From the NCBI GenBank assembly GCA_902762875.1, contig CACWPS010000012.1, positions 1 to 53,503 on the forward strand: a DNA stretch of 53,503 nucleotides, given 5' to 3'. Under the pieces are notes generated by a model. That model saw nothing but the letters and a program-made list of their open reading frames with translations, ran no database searches and had not been told where the DNA came from. This stretch comes from Oscillospiraceae bacterium (GTDB lineage Bacteria; Bacillota; Clostridia; Oscillospirales; Acutalibacteraceae). This document shows positions 7,068-14,165 of this stretch, one piece after another; within the stretch, counting starts at the first letter, position 1; each line of letters begins with the position of its first letter. The position numbers were made by a program, and so were the translations under genes.

Positions 7068-7090
7068 ATTACTTTTGTTTCGTATGTTGA
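7068..7090 (+). other. attR: left arm of attP plus core
   Basis: ATTACTTTTGTT (7068-7079), TCGT, then core ATGTTGA (7084-7090). Immediately after it the host gene resumes with DSLDW codons. Together with attL this defines attB as the PdaB-like codons for WDVDSLDW, a conserved stretch of the gene. Confidence 0.88.
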
Positions 7091-7337
7091 CTCCCTTGAC
7101 TGGAAGGAAAACGCCACACCCGATACAATTTGTCAAAGGGTGACAAACAAGGTTAAAAACGGCTCTATTGTCCTTTTCCACAACGACGCCGACAATACGC
7201 CCGCAGCTCTGCCCACGATACTCAAATGCCTAAAAGACGAGGGGTATGAGTTTGTGTTTATAAGTGATTTAATTCTTAAAGACAATTACGAAATCAAACA
7301 CGACGGAACGCAGTGCAAACTAAAAGACGGCGAATAA
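7084..7337 (+). pseudogene. Deacetylase C-terminal part 1 (separated by the element)
   Basis: From VDSLDW onward this encodes the last 80-odd residues of the interrupted deacetylase, with NodB motif 4 (DSLDW) and motif 5 (GSIVLFHND, metal/catalytic His region), then GYEFVFISDLI and a short polar tail. GTT at 7086-7088 is in phase with GTT 2194-2196 of the N-terminal part, so excision gives a continuous frame. An ORF start at 7011 exists but lies in element DNA with no convincing SD. The stop overlaps a terminator. Confidence 0.9.
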
Positions 7338-7349
7338 TCGCCGTCTTTT
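7322..7349 (+). terminator. Terminator of the deacetylase gene
   Basis: AAAAGACGGCGA pairs with TCGCCGTCTTTT around ATAA; the loop contains the stop codon. The next 90 bases (to about 7440) hold no gene, only repeated AGAACCGTCC-type motifs common in Clostridia intergenic DNA. Confidence 0.85.
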
Positions 7350-7443
7350 CCTATGCCACAAAGACAGAGAACCGTCCCCTGTCTTACCATTCACATAAAT
7401 ACTCTGTCCCCTTGCGTTCTACACACAGAACCGTCCGTTTTTA

Positions 7444-7472
7444 TTGACCTGTATTCAAAAGTATGGTATAAT
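7444..7472 (+). promoter_or_regulatory. Promoter of the TPR cargo gene
   Basis: TTGACC (7444-7449), 17 bases, TATAAT (7467-7472). Transcription would begin near 7479, shortly before ATG 7496. Confidence 0.75.
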
Positions 7473-7495
7473 TTTATGTATCTAAAAAACAAAGG

Positions 7496-8197
7496 ATGAG
7501 AAATATAAAAAATTTACGCAAAGGTCAAATATTGTGGTTTATCGATAAAGAGAATTCAAAAGAGGAAAGTGTAGTAATAAACGAGGTGTGCAAAGAAACT
7601 TTCACTTTTATTTATAAAGGCAAACCGATAAAATGCCCAAAAGTAAAAATAGGCAACGGTATTTATAAGCATTCTAAAAACAATGCAAAAATTTTCTATA
7701 TGGGCGAATTGTTTTTCTTTGATGGAAAATGGAAAAGATATGATAATAAAATTTATAGTGCAAAGTATCAAGATAAATTATCTAAAATATTTGATAAAAG
7801 ATTCCCTTTTAGCGAGCTCGCAACCTTACTTTTGATAGAACGAGCACGGAAAGCTAAAGAGTCTAAAAAATACGATATTGCTATAAGTTATTTTGAAATT
7901 GCTTTACTCAAATCATCAATTAGTGAAGTATTAAATTATATATCTGAATTAACTTCATTATATAGAAAATGTCATAGACCTAATGCTGTTATAGAATTAT
8001 ATAAATACATATGTAAAAAGCATAAAAGTTTTTATTTTCCGAATTCTTTCCTAACATCGCTTTCGGCTGCTTATTTAGATATTGGAAACAAAGAAAAAGC
8101 ATTACAATATGCAGGTGAGGTTTATGGTAGAATGGGAGGAAAAAAAGATAAGGAATTAGAAAAAATTTATTTTAGAATAAACACATACCGTGATTGA
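7496..8197 (+). CDS. TPR-like cargo protein of unknown function (233 aa)
   Basis: The protein has an N-terminal small beta-rich part (KGQILWFIDKENSKEESVVI) that may be an SH3-like fold, and a C-terminal helical part with TPR-like repeats (AKESKKYDIAISYFEIALL; KALQYAGEVYGRMGG). No known family was recognised. Its A+T-rich codon use matches the element and not the host flanks. It ends 8 bases before the arm of the orphan attR, the position expected for cargo at the right end of a second, mostly deleted element. ATG 7496 touches its SD (AAAGG); a TTG near 7531 with AAAGG 7 bases upstream is an alternative start. Confidence 0.65.
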   Translation: MRNIKNLRKGQILWFIDKENSKEESVVINEVCKETFTFIYKGKPIKCPKVKIGNGIYKHSKNNAKIFYMGELFFFDGKWKRYDNKIYSAKYQDKLSKIFDKRFPFSELATLLLIERARKAKESKKYDIAISYFEIALLKSSISEVLNYISELTSLYRKCHRPNAVIELYKYICKKHKSFYFPNSFLTSLSAAYLDIGNKEKALQYAGEVYGRMGGKKDKELEKIYFRINTYRD

Positions 8198-8205
8198 AAT
8201 TAAAC

Positions 8206-8228
8206 ATTACTTTTATATCTAATGTTGA
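8206..8228 (+). other. Orphan attR-like site
   Basis: ATTACTTTT, a 7-base gap and ATGTTGA (8222-8228), followed by deacetylase codons. The spacing and the 9-base arm match attR at 7068-7090; the gap sequence differs. No partner attL is present downstream of 7090. Confidence 0.75.
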
Positions 8229-8469
8229 CAGTCTTGACTGGAAAGATACCGCCACCCCCGACAGTATTTGTAAGCGTGTTACATCAAAAGTAAAAAACGG
8301 CAGTATAGTACTCTTCCACAACGACGCCGACCACACCCCCGAAGCCCTGCCGACCATTTTAAAATGCCTTAAAGATGAGGGATATGAGTTTGTATTTATA
8401 AGTGATTTGATACTTAAAGAAAACTATGAAATCAAACACGATGGAACGCAGTGCAAAATTAAAGAATAA
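8222..8469 (+). pseudogene. Second deacetylase C-terminal fragment (paralogue remnant)
   Basis: It encodes VDSLDW to the end of a PdaB-like deacetylase, about 80 residues. The protein is very similar to the fragment at 7084-7337 (GSIVLFHNDAD, GYEFVFISDLIL, IKHDGTQCK), but many codons differ at the third position. It is therefore an old paralogue and not a fresh duplication. Its N-terminal half is missing. The ORF start at 8194 lies in element DNA. Most likely a tandem deacetylase gene was hit by a related element and then lost its left half. Confidence 0.85.
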
Positions 8470-8580
8470 AAAAATAATAAATAATAAAAAATGTGCCGTG
8501 CGATGCACGGCATTTATTATACCGTTTCGCTATGCGAAACACCAATTTTTTCTTTCTTCTTTATTATTTATTCTTTAAAA
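8462..8580. repeat. MITE-like A+T-rich palindromic element
   Basis: AAAGAATAAA and A/T-rich flanks are repeated in inverted form at both ends. Inside are two perfect hairpins: TGCCGTGC/GCACGGCA (8494-8512) and GTTTCGC/GCGAAAC (8524-8540). It abuts the stop of the fragment above; the first hairpin may act as its terminator. Confidence 0.5.
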
Positions 8581-8754
8581 TATCGTAGGGACAGGCGTCC
8601 CCGACTGTCCGTTAATCCAACACAATAGAACCGTCCCTGTGTGTTTCTGTGTGGTGACCTTAGTATATTACTTTTTGCAATAAATGTAAAGAATAAAAAC
8701 ACAAAAAGAAAGACAACTCAACATAAAAAAGAAAAACACCTCAACATAAGGTGC
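8581..8754. other. Intergenic stretch with short repeats
   Basis: Contains the GGGACAGGCGTCCCC and AGAACCGTCC motifs also seen at 7360-7435, then A+T-rich DNA with TTATGTTGAG twice on the minus strand (about 8715-8750) just upstream of the antisense-RNA promoter. No ORF. Confidence 0.5.
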
Positions 8755-8783
8755 TTGACAAGTACGGAAATATGTACTATAAT
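8755..8783 (+). promoter_or_regulatory. Consensus promoter of antitoxin RNA 1
   Basis: TTGACA (8755-8760), 17 bases, TATAAT (8778-8783): a perfect sigma-A promoter, as expected for an abundant antisense RNA. Confidence 0.88.
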
Positions 8784-8789
8784 ATAGGT

Positions 8790-8877
8790 GAAATAAGGCA
8801 CACCGTATAGACGGTTAACCTATTTTGTAGTTAAAAAGATAACCGCAACTTTTGGTCGAGGGCGGTTATTTTTTTAT
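8790..8877 (+). ncRNA. Antitoxin antisense RNA 1 (type I TA)
   Basis: A transcript from the promoter above would run about 88 nt to a terminator (ATAACCGC/GGCGGTTAT then T7). It has a 5' hairpin (ACCGTATAGACGGT). Its 3' end is complementary to the end of the toxin mRNA, including the last toxin codons. The same architecture recurs at 16345-16436, which supports a real RNA gene. Confidence 0.75.
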
Positions 8878-8937
8878 GCTTATTATGTAACCGATTACAA
8901 GCACCATAAGAATTATGATAAATGTTTCTTGTTCCAT
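8866..8937 (-). CDS. Type I toxin 1, holin-like (23 aa)
   Basis: This short ORF encodes MEQETFIIILMVLVIGYIIS followed by IKK, a single membrane helix with a basic tail. The SD AAAGGGGGTG precedes ATG 8937. The size, charge pattern and strong SD match the Hol-Tox / TxpA-like class of small Firmicutes toxins. It should insert in the cell membrane when its antisense RNA is lost. A hairpin CCCTC/GAGGG lies upstream in the leader. The second locus at 16423-16509 encodes a similar peptide in the same arrangement. Confidence 0.75.
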   Translation of the reverse strand: MEQETFIIILMVLVIGYIISIKK

Positions 8938-9041
8938 TGGCACCACCCCCTTTATTCAAGAGGGCGAAAAGTGTGCCCTCTCAAAAGAGGGACAACCGCC
9001 TACCGTTGTGATAGTCCTTAGGGGTGCAAAGCACCATACAT

Positions 9042-9070
9042 ATTTTAACATATTGAGACATATTACGCAA
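9042..9070 (-). promoter_or_regulatory. Promoter of toxin 1 mRNA
   Basis: On the minus strand TTGCGT-17-TAAAAT (plus 9065-9070 and 9042-9047). The leader is about 100 nt and includes GGTGC/GCACC and the SD-proximal hairpin. Confidence 0.6.
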
Positions 9071-9107
9071 CAGTATCATTTTTAAAGTTTTCATGCCACG
9101 CTTAGTC

Positions 9108-9136
9108 TTGACGAAAGTGAAATAATGTGTTATAAT
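9108..9136 (+). promoter_or_regulatory. Promoter of the hydrogenase-maturation operon
   Basis: TTGACG (9108-9113), 17 bases, TATAAT (9131-9136), giving a leader of about 140 nt before ATG 9282. Confidence 0.8.
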
Positions 9137-9234
9137 AATCTTACAATCTGACATGAAGTTTTCTGCGCGGTATTTGCGGAATTCCGAGGTGAAAGATGCA
9201 CAGATAACAAAACTGATTTTAAGTATATATCTGA

Positions 9235-9264
9235 CCGCATCGTTTACCCGATGCGGTTTTCATT
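9235..9264 (+). terminator. Leader terminator / attenuator of the hyd operon
   Basis: CCGCATCG (9235-9242) pairs with CGATGCGG (9249-9256), followed by TTTTCATTTT. It sits between the operon promoter and the first SD (AAAGGAG), so it should reduce or control read-through. The upstream leader contains CGGAATTCCG but matches no riboswitch I know. Confidence 0.6.
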
Positions 9265-9281
9265 TTAAAGGAGAATGAGAA

Positions 9282-9542
9282 ATGGAAACACGGGTTGCCG
9301 TTATGGGCATTATTGTTGAAAAGACCGATTCGGTTGAAGCGCTAAACTCGCTTTTACATCAATACGGACAGTATATCATAGGCAGAATGGGTCTTCCCTA
9401 TAGGGATAAAAGAATAAATATTGTCTCTATCGCTATAGACGCCCCGCAGGATACCATAGCGGCGCTTGCGGGAAAAATCGGGGCTATTGACGGGGTAAGC
9501 GTAAAGACCGCCTATTCAAATGTGATTACCAATGCAGAATAA
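9282..9542 (+). CDS. TM1266-like iron-only hydrogenase system protein
   Basis: The 86-aa protein has a ferredoxin-like/ACT-like pattern (RVAVMGIIVEKTDSVEALNSLLHQYGQYIIGRMGLPY, INIVSIAIDA) typical of the TM1266 family, which sits in [FeFe]-hydrogenase maturation operons and is predicted to be regulatory. SD AAAGGAG is 7-8 bases upstream of ATG 9282. Its 3' end overlaps hydE by 11 bases, so the genes are coupled. Its molecular role is not established. Confidence 0.85.
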   Translation: METRVAVMGIIVEKTDSVEALNSLLHQYGQYIIGRMGLPYRDKRINIVSIAIDAPQDTIAALAGKIGAIDGVSVKTAYSNVITNAE

Positions 9543-10617
9543 GCTTTATTCCCTTATAGATAAATTAGAAAAGGAGCACAGCCTTTCCCCCGATGAATAT
9601 AAACAGCTGTTGGATGGACGCACCCCCGAATTAGCGGAGTATACGGCGAAAAAAGCGGTGGCGGCAAGGCAGGCGGTTTACGGAAATGATGTATATGTTC
9701 GAGGACTTATCGAGATAAGCAACATCTGCAAAAATGACTGTCTTTATTGCGGAATACGCCACAGCAACAAAAGCTGTTCACGATACCGCTTAGGTGAAGA
9801 GGAAATCCTCTCCTGCTGTGAAGAGGGGTATGCTTTAGGCTTTCGCACCTTTGTTATGCAGGGCGGCGAAGACCCCTTCTTTACCGATGAACTGCTTTGC
9901 GACTTAATAGGTAAAATCAAAAAGCAATATCCCGACTGTGCGGTAACCCTTTCCCTCGGAGAACGCAGCTTTGACAGCTACAAGGCGCTGTTTGATGCGG
10001 GGGCGGACAGATATTTGCTAAGGCACGAAACAGCCGACCCCGAATTATATAAAAAGCTCCACCCTGAGGATTTGTCCTTTGAGAACCGTATTAATTGCCT
10101 TAAGAACCTAAAGGAAATAGGTTTCCAAACAGGTTGCGGCTTTATGGTGGGTGCACCCTATCAAACAAACAGCTCCTTAGCGGCGGATTTAAAATTTGTA
10201 GAGGAATTCCGCCCCGCTATGTGCGGAATAGGACCCTTTATTCCCCACGGGGCAACACCCTTTGCTGAATTTAAGGCGGGAACCCTTGAAGTCACCCTGT
10301 TTTTACTTTCGCTGTTAAGACTTATGGACCCGAGCCTTTTATTGCCCGCCACCACGGCGTTGGGTACTATTAACCCCACAGGGCGTGAGCAGGGCATTTT
10401 AGCGGGGGCAAATGTTGTTATGCCCAACCTCTCCCCCGTATCGGTACGCAAAAAATACGAGCTGTACGATAACAAAATCTGTACGGGTGAGGAATCGGCA
10501 CAGTGTAAAAGCTGTTTAAGTAGAAGAATGGAATCAATAGGCTACAAAATAGTCACCGCAAGAGGGGACAAAAAGCCTTTTAATATTCAATTAAAACAAG
10601 AAGGAAGTAATAATTAA
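9532..10617 (+). CDS. hydE: [FeFe]-hydrogenase maturase HydE (radical SAM)
   Basis: The 361-aa protein has the radical-SAM motif CKNDCLYC (residues 66-73), a glycine-rich MQGGEDP strand, and a TIM-barrel ending with MPNLSP, as in HydE. HydE takes part in building the diiron subcluster of the H-cluster on HydF. The start at ATG 9532 lies inside the TM1266 gene. The last base of its stop is the first base of the hydG ATG (TAATG), showing tight coupling. Confidence 0.95.
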   Translation: MQNKLYSLIDKLEKEHSLSPDEYKQLLDGRTPELAEYTAKKAVAARQAVYGNDVYVRGLIEISNICKNDCLYCGIRHSNKSCSRYRLGEEEILSCCEEGYALGFRTFVMQGGEDPFFTDELLCDLIGKIKKQYPDCAVTLSLGERSFDSYKALFDAGADRYLLRHETADPELYKKLHPEDLSFENRINCLKNLKEIGFQTGCGFMVGAPYQTNSSLAADLKFVEEFRPAMCGIGPFIPHGATPFAEFKAGTLEVTLFLLSLLRLMDPSLLLPATTALGTINPTGREQGILAGANVVMPNLSPVSVRKKYELYDNKICTGEESAQCKSCLSRRMESIGYKIVTARGDKKPFNIQLKQEGSNN

Positions 10618-12065
10618 TGTCACAGTACAATCCAAAATCCCTGAAAGCCGAGGAATTTATAAGCCACGAAGAAATCCTTGAAACTTTGCGTTATGCAGAA
10701 GAAAACAAGCACAATATCCCCTTGATTGACAGCTTACTCAAAAAAGCAAGGCCTGTTAAAACCGCAAACGGCGTACACTGTGCGGGACTTACCCACAGAG
10801 AGGCTTCGGTACTCCTTGCCTGCGACATTCCCGAAAAGGTGGAGGAAATGTACCGCCTTGCCGAGGAAATCAAGCTTGCCTTTTACGGCAACCGCATTGT
10901 TATGTTTGCCCCATTGTACCTTTCAAATTACTGCGTAAACGGCTGTGTTTACTGCCCTTATCACTATAAAAACAAGCACATCGCCCGCAAAAAGCTTACC
11001 CAAGAGGAAGTAAAACAAGAGGTTATTGCCCTACAGGATATGGGGCACAAGCGCCTTGCTATAGAGGCGGGGGAAGACCCTGTAAACAACCCTATTGAGT
11101 ACATTCTTGAATGTATTAAAACCATTTACAGTATCCAACACAAAAACGGCGCTATACGCCGAGTAAATGTAAACATTGCCGCCACCACGGTGGAAAACTA
11201 CCGCAAGCTTAAGGAGGCGGGCATAGGCACCTACATTCTTTTTCAGGAGACCTACCATAAGGAAAGCTATCTTGAGCTTCACCCCACAGGTCCTAAGCAC
11301 GATTACGCCTACCACACCGAGGCTATGGACCGTGCTATGGAGGGTGGAATTGACGATGTAGGCTTAGGTGTACTCTTCGGTCTTGAGGGTTACCAATACG
11401 AGTTTGCGGGACTGTTAATGCACGCCGAGCATTTAGAGGCGGTGCACGGCGTAGGGCCCCACACCATAAGCGTTCCGAGAATTAAGCGTGCAGACGATAT
11501 TGACCCCGATGTATTCGATAACGGAATTCCTAACGAAATTTTTGAGAAAATCATAGCCTGTATCCGCATTGCCGTACCCTACACGGGTATGATTATTTCC
11601 ACAAGAGAGAGCGAGGAAGTCAGGGGCAGAGCGTTAGAGCTTGGCATTTCCCAAATAAGCGGTGCCTCCCGTACATCTGTTGGGGGATACACAGAGGAGG
11701 AGCGCCCCCACGATTCCGAGCAGTTTGATGTTTCCGACCAGAGAACCCTTGACGAGGTGGTAAACTGGCTGATGAAGAAGGGCTTTATCCCCTCGTTTTG
11801 CACCGCCTGCTACCGTGAGGGCAGAACGGGCGACCGCTTTATGAGCCTTTGCAAAAACGGGCAGATTTTAAACTGCTGTCACCCCAACGCACTTATGACG
11901 CTAAGCGAATACCTTGTAGATTACGCAAGCGAGGATACCAAAAAGGTTGGCTTTGAGCTGATTGAAAGGGAGCTTAAAAAAATTCCCGCAGAGAAGGTCT
12001 GCAAAATTGCAACCGAGAATATTGAACAGATTAAAAACTCCAACCGCCGCGATTTTAGATTTTAA
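10617..12065 (+). CDS. hydG: [FeFe]-hydrogenase maturase HydG (radical SAM tyrosine lyase)
   Basis: The 482-aa protein has CVNGCVYC (106-113) for the radical-SAM cluster and the C-terminal CTAC-x22-C motif for the auxiliary cluster that carries the dangler iron. HydG cleaves tyrosine to give the CO and CN ligands of the H-cluster. The length is normal. ATG overlaps the hydE stop by one base; hydF follows 12 bases after its own stop. Confidence 0.96.
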   Translation: MSQYNPKSLKAEEFISHEEILETLRYAEENKHNIPLIDSLLKKARPVKTANGVHCAGLTHREASVLLACDIPEKVEEMYRLAEEIKLAFYGNRIVMFAPLYLSNYCVNGCVYCPYHYKNKHIARKKLTQEEVKQEVIALQDMGHKRLAIEAGEDPVNNPIEYILECIKTIYSIQHKNGAIRRVNVNIAATTVENYRKLKEAGIGTYILFQETYHKESYLELHPTGPKHDYAYHTEAMDRAMEGGIDDVGLGVLFGLEGYQYEFAGLLMHAEHLEAVHGVGPHTISVPRIKRADDIDPDVFDNGIPNEIFEKIIACIRIAVPYTGMIISTRESEEVRGRALELGISQISGASRTSVGGYTEEERPHDSEQFDVSDQRTLDEVVNWLMKKGFIPSFCTACYREGRTGDRFMSLCKNGQILNCCHPNALMTLSEYLVDYASEDTKKVGFELIERELKKIPAEKVCKIATENIEQIKNSNRRDFRF

Positions 12066-12077
12066 GGAGGAATTGTT

Positions 12078-13280
12078 ATGGGTCTTAATTCCACGGTTTC
12101 TGCCGAGAGGGTACATATCGGCTTTTTCGGTCTGCGCAACGCAGGAAAATCAAGCCTTGTAAACGCAGTAACGGGGCAGAAGCTTTCGGTAGTGTCCGAG
12201 GTAAAGGGCACCACAACCGACCCCGTTAAAAAGGCAATGGAGCTACTACCTATGGGGCCTGTTGTCATTATCGACACTCCGGGAATAGACGACGAGGGTG
12301 AGCTTGGCGAGCAACGGGTTTCCAAAGCAAAGCAAATTCTCCGTCAAGCGGATGTTGCCGTTCTTGTGGCTGACGCACAAAGAGGCTTACAAAATGCCGA
12401 CAATGAGCTTGTAGCGCTTTTTAAACAGCGCAAGCTTCCCTATGTTATTGTTTACAACAAGTCGGATTTACTGCCGAAAATTCCCCCCGAAACCGAAAAT
12501 GAAATTTATGTAAGTGCTAAGACGGGTGCGGGAATCCACGAATTAAAGGAAAAAATCGCCGCACTCTCAAAGACGGCAGATAATGACCGTAAAATTGTTT
12601 CGGATTTAATAGAGTCAGGTGATACCGTAATACTGGTAACCCCCATAGACTCCGCCGCCCCTAAGGGCAGGCTTATTCTTCCCCAACAGCAAACCCTGCG
12701 TGAGCTTTTAGAGGCGGGTGCACTAACTATGGTAGTGCGTGAAACCGAGCTTGAAGCGTCGCTTAAAGCTCTTAAAACTCCCCCACGTATGGTGATAACC
12801 GATTCCCAAGCCTTTGGTGTGGTAAGCAAAATTGTGCCGAAAGATGTTGAGCTTACCTCTTTTTCAATCCTCTTTGCCCGCTATAAGGGCGACCTTGCAA
12901 CCGTAATAGGCGGTGCGGCAAAGCTTTCTAAGCTAAAGGACGGCGACAGGGTGCTTATTTCCGAGGGGTGCACTCACCACCGTCAATGCCAGGATATAGG
13001 AACGGTGAAGCTCCCGGGTTGGATTGACAGCTACACCGGCAAAACACTTGACTACTCCTTTACCTCGGGCACGGAATTCCCCGAAGATTTATCACAGTAT
13101 GCCCTGGTGGTTCATTGCGGCGGCTGTATGCTAAACGAAAAGGAAATGAAGTCCCGCCTTAAATGCTGTAACGAGCAGGGGGTACCTGTCACCAATTACG
13201 GCATTGCAATAGCCCAGATGCACGGCATTTTAAAGCGCTCCCTTGAGCCCTTCCCCGATTTGCTGAGTATCTTAAAGTGA
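12078..13280 (+). CDS. hydF: [FeFe]-hydrogenase maturation GTPase/scaffold HydF
   Basis: The N-terminal GTPase has G1 GLRNAGKSS (18-26), G3 DTPG and G4 NKSD. The C-terminal cluster domain has CTHH and, about 70 residues later, HCGGC, the HydF iron-sulfur ligands. HydF is the scaffold on which HydE and HydG products are assembled before transfer to HydA. SD AAGGAGG precedes ATG 12078. No hydA lies in the window, so the hydrogenase must be elsewhere. Confidence 0.95.
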   Translation: MGLNSTVSAERVHIGFFGLRNAGKSSLVNAVTGQKLSVVSEVKGTTTDPVKKAMELLPMGPVVIIDTPGIDDEGELGEQRVSKAKQILRQADVAVLVADAQRGLQNADNELVALFKQRKLPYVIVYNKSDLLPKIPPETENEIYVSAKTGAGIHELKEKIAALSKTADNDRKIVSDLIESGDTVILVTPIDSAAPKGRLILPQQQTLRELLEAGALTMVVRETELEASLKALKTPPRMVITDSQAFGVVSKIVPKDVELTSFSILFARYKGDLATVIGGAAKLSKLKDGDRVLISEGCTHHRQCQDIGTVKLPGWIDSYTGKTLDYSFTSGTEFPEDLSQYALVVHCGGCMLNEKEMKSRLKCCNEQGVPVTNYGIAIAQMHGILKRSLEPFPDLLSILK

Positions 13281-13316
13281 AAAAACAGTATAATATCCCC
13301 AGCCGGTTACGCTGAC

Positions 13317-13347
13317 GGCCCCCATAAGGCTTGGGGGCCTTTGTTTT
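13317..13347 (+). terminator. Terminator of the hyd operon
   Basis: GGCCCCCA (13317-13324) pairs with TGGGGGCC (13332-13339), then TTTGTTTT. Confidence 0.88.
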
Positions 13348-13421
13348 ACAAAGCTTTAAATATTGCCGATTTTTATTGCAATTTAGGTAGGTTTGTTATA
13401 TATTATTAGTGGTGATACAAA

Positions 13422-14153
13422 ATGGACTTGATAAACAGTGCGGCAGGAACGCCTATAGGCCGTGTGCTTTTAAGCGGTGCGGTCGTGAATTTTGTGCTTG
13501 TAATAATAGGCAGTCTCTTAGGTCTGCTCTTTAAAAGGGGCATACCCGAAAGGGTTCGTAAAACCCTTATGAACGGAATGGCACTTTGCGTTATATATAT
13601 AGGCATAACGGGACTTTTTGAGGAAAATACTAATATAATAATTATTATACTCTCCCTTGCGTCAGGCGCTGTTATAGGTGAGCTTATCGACCTTGATAAG
13701 CGGGTAAACAACCTTGGCGAACGGCTTGAGAAAAGCTTTAACAAAAACGGCGGCAACACCAAAATAGCCGACGGCTTTGTAACCGCAACGCTTCTTTTCT
13801 GCGTGGGTGCTATGTCTATTGTGGGCTCTATAAACAGCGGTATTTCGGGGGACAACTCCACCCTTTACTCAAAATCTATTATCGACTGTGTTTCGGCTAT
13901 GGCGTTTACCTCAAGCCTCGGTATAGGGGTAATGCTTTCCGCCTTTCCGGTAATAATTTTAGAGGGCTCCATAACCCTTTTAGCCGTGGTAATCTCCCCC
14001 GTTCTTACCGATTCGGGAATTGCAAATATGTCGGTAATAGGCTCTCTGCTTATAATAGCTCTGGCACTTAATATGCTGGGAATTACCAAAATCAAGGTTA
14101 TGAACTATATCCCCGCAATGCTTATTCCGCTTGTAGTATGCTTTTTCATTTAA
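13422..14153 (+). CDS. DUF554-family membrane protein
   Basis: The 243-aa protein has about six or seven hydrophobic helices. The N-terminal glycine-rich strand (VIIGSLLGLLFKRGIPERVRKTLMNGMALCVIYIGI) and SGAVIGELIDLDKRVNNLGE are characteristic of DUF554 (YdfK-like) proteins. Function is unknown, possibly transport. A weak SD (GGTGA) precedes ATG 13422. CapA-like 14166 starts 12 bases after its stop with AAAGGAG, so the two form an operon. Confidence 0.8.
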   Translation: MDLINSAAGTPIGRVLLSGAVVNFVLVIIGSLLGLLFKRGIPERVRKTLMNGMALCVIYIGITGLFEENTNIIIIILSLASGAVIGELIDLDKRVNNLGERLEKSFNKNGGNTKIADGFVTATLLFCVGAMSIVGSINSGISGDNSTLYSKSIIDCVSAMAFTSSLGIGVMLSAFPVIILEGSITLLAVVISPVLTDSGIANMSVIGSLLIIALALNMLGITKIKVMNYIPAMLIPLVVCFFI

Positions 14154-14165
14154 AGGAGTTTAACT

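Larger units (their letters stand above)
2192..7090 (+). mobile_element. Serine-recombinase mobile/mobilizable element inserted in a deacetylase gene
   Basis: The element lies between two copies of ATGTTGA (2192-2198 and 7084-7090); one unit is 4,892 bp. It carries, left to right, a large serine recombinase, a 55-aa ORF and a MobV relaxase (minus strand), a 34-aa ORF, an XRE/TPR regulator (minus strand) and about 0.7 kb of structured non-coding DNA. It is visibly richer in A+T than the flanks. Excision at the core restores the host reading frame. The relaxase suggests it can be mobilized by a conjugative helper; no conjugation genes are present. It looks intact because both att sites and the recombinase are complete. 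Confidence 0.92.

Noticed and set aside
7011-7083. Real N-terminus for the C-terminal deacetylase fragment
   Set aside because: The codons come from the element's hairpin region and lack a good SD; homology begins only at the att core.
8710-8750. Two further ATGTTGA copies on the minus strand near 8718 and 8744 as att sites
   Set aside because: They lack the ATTACTTTT/AAAAGTAAT arms and any deacetylase sequence; part of a TTATGTTGAG direct repeat instead.
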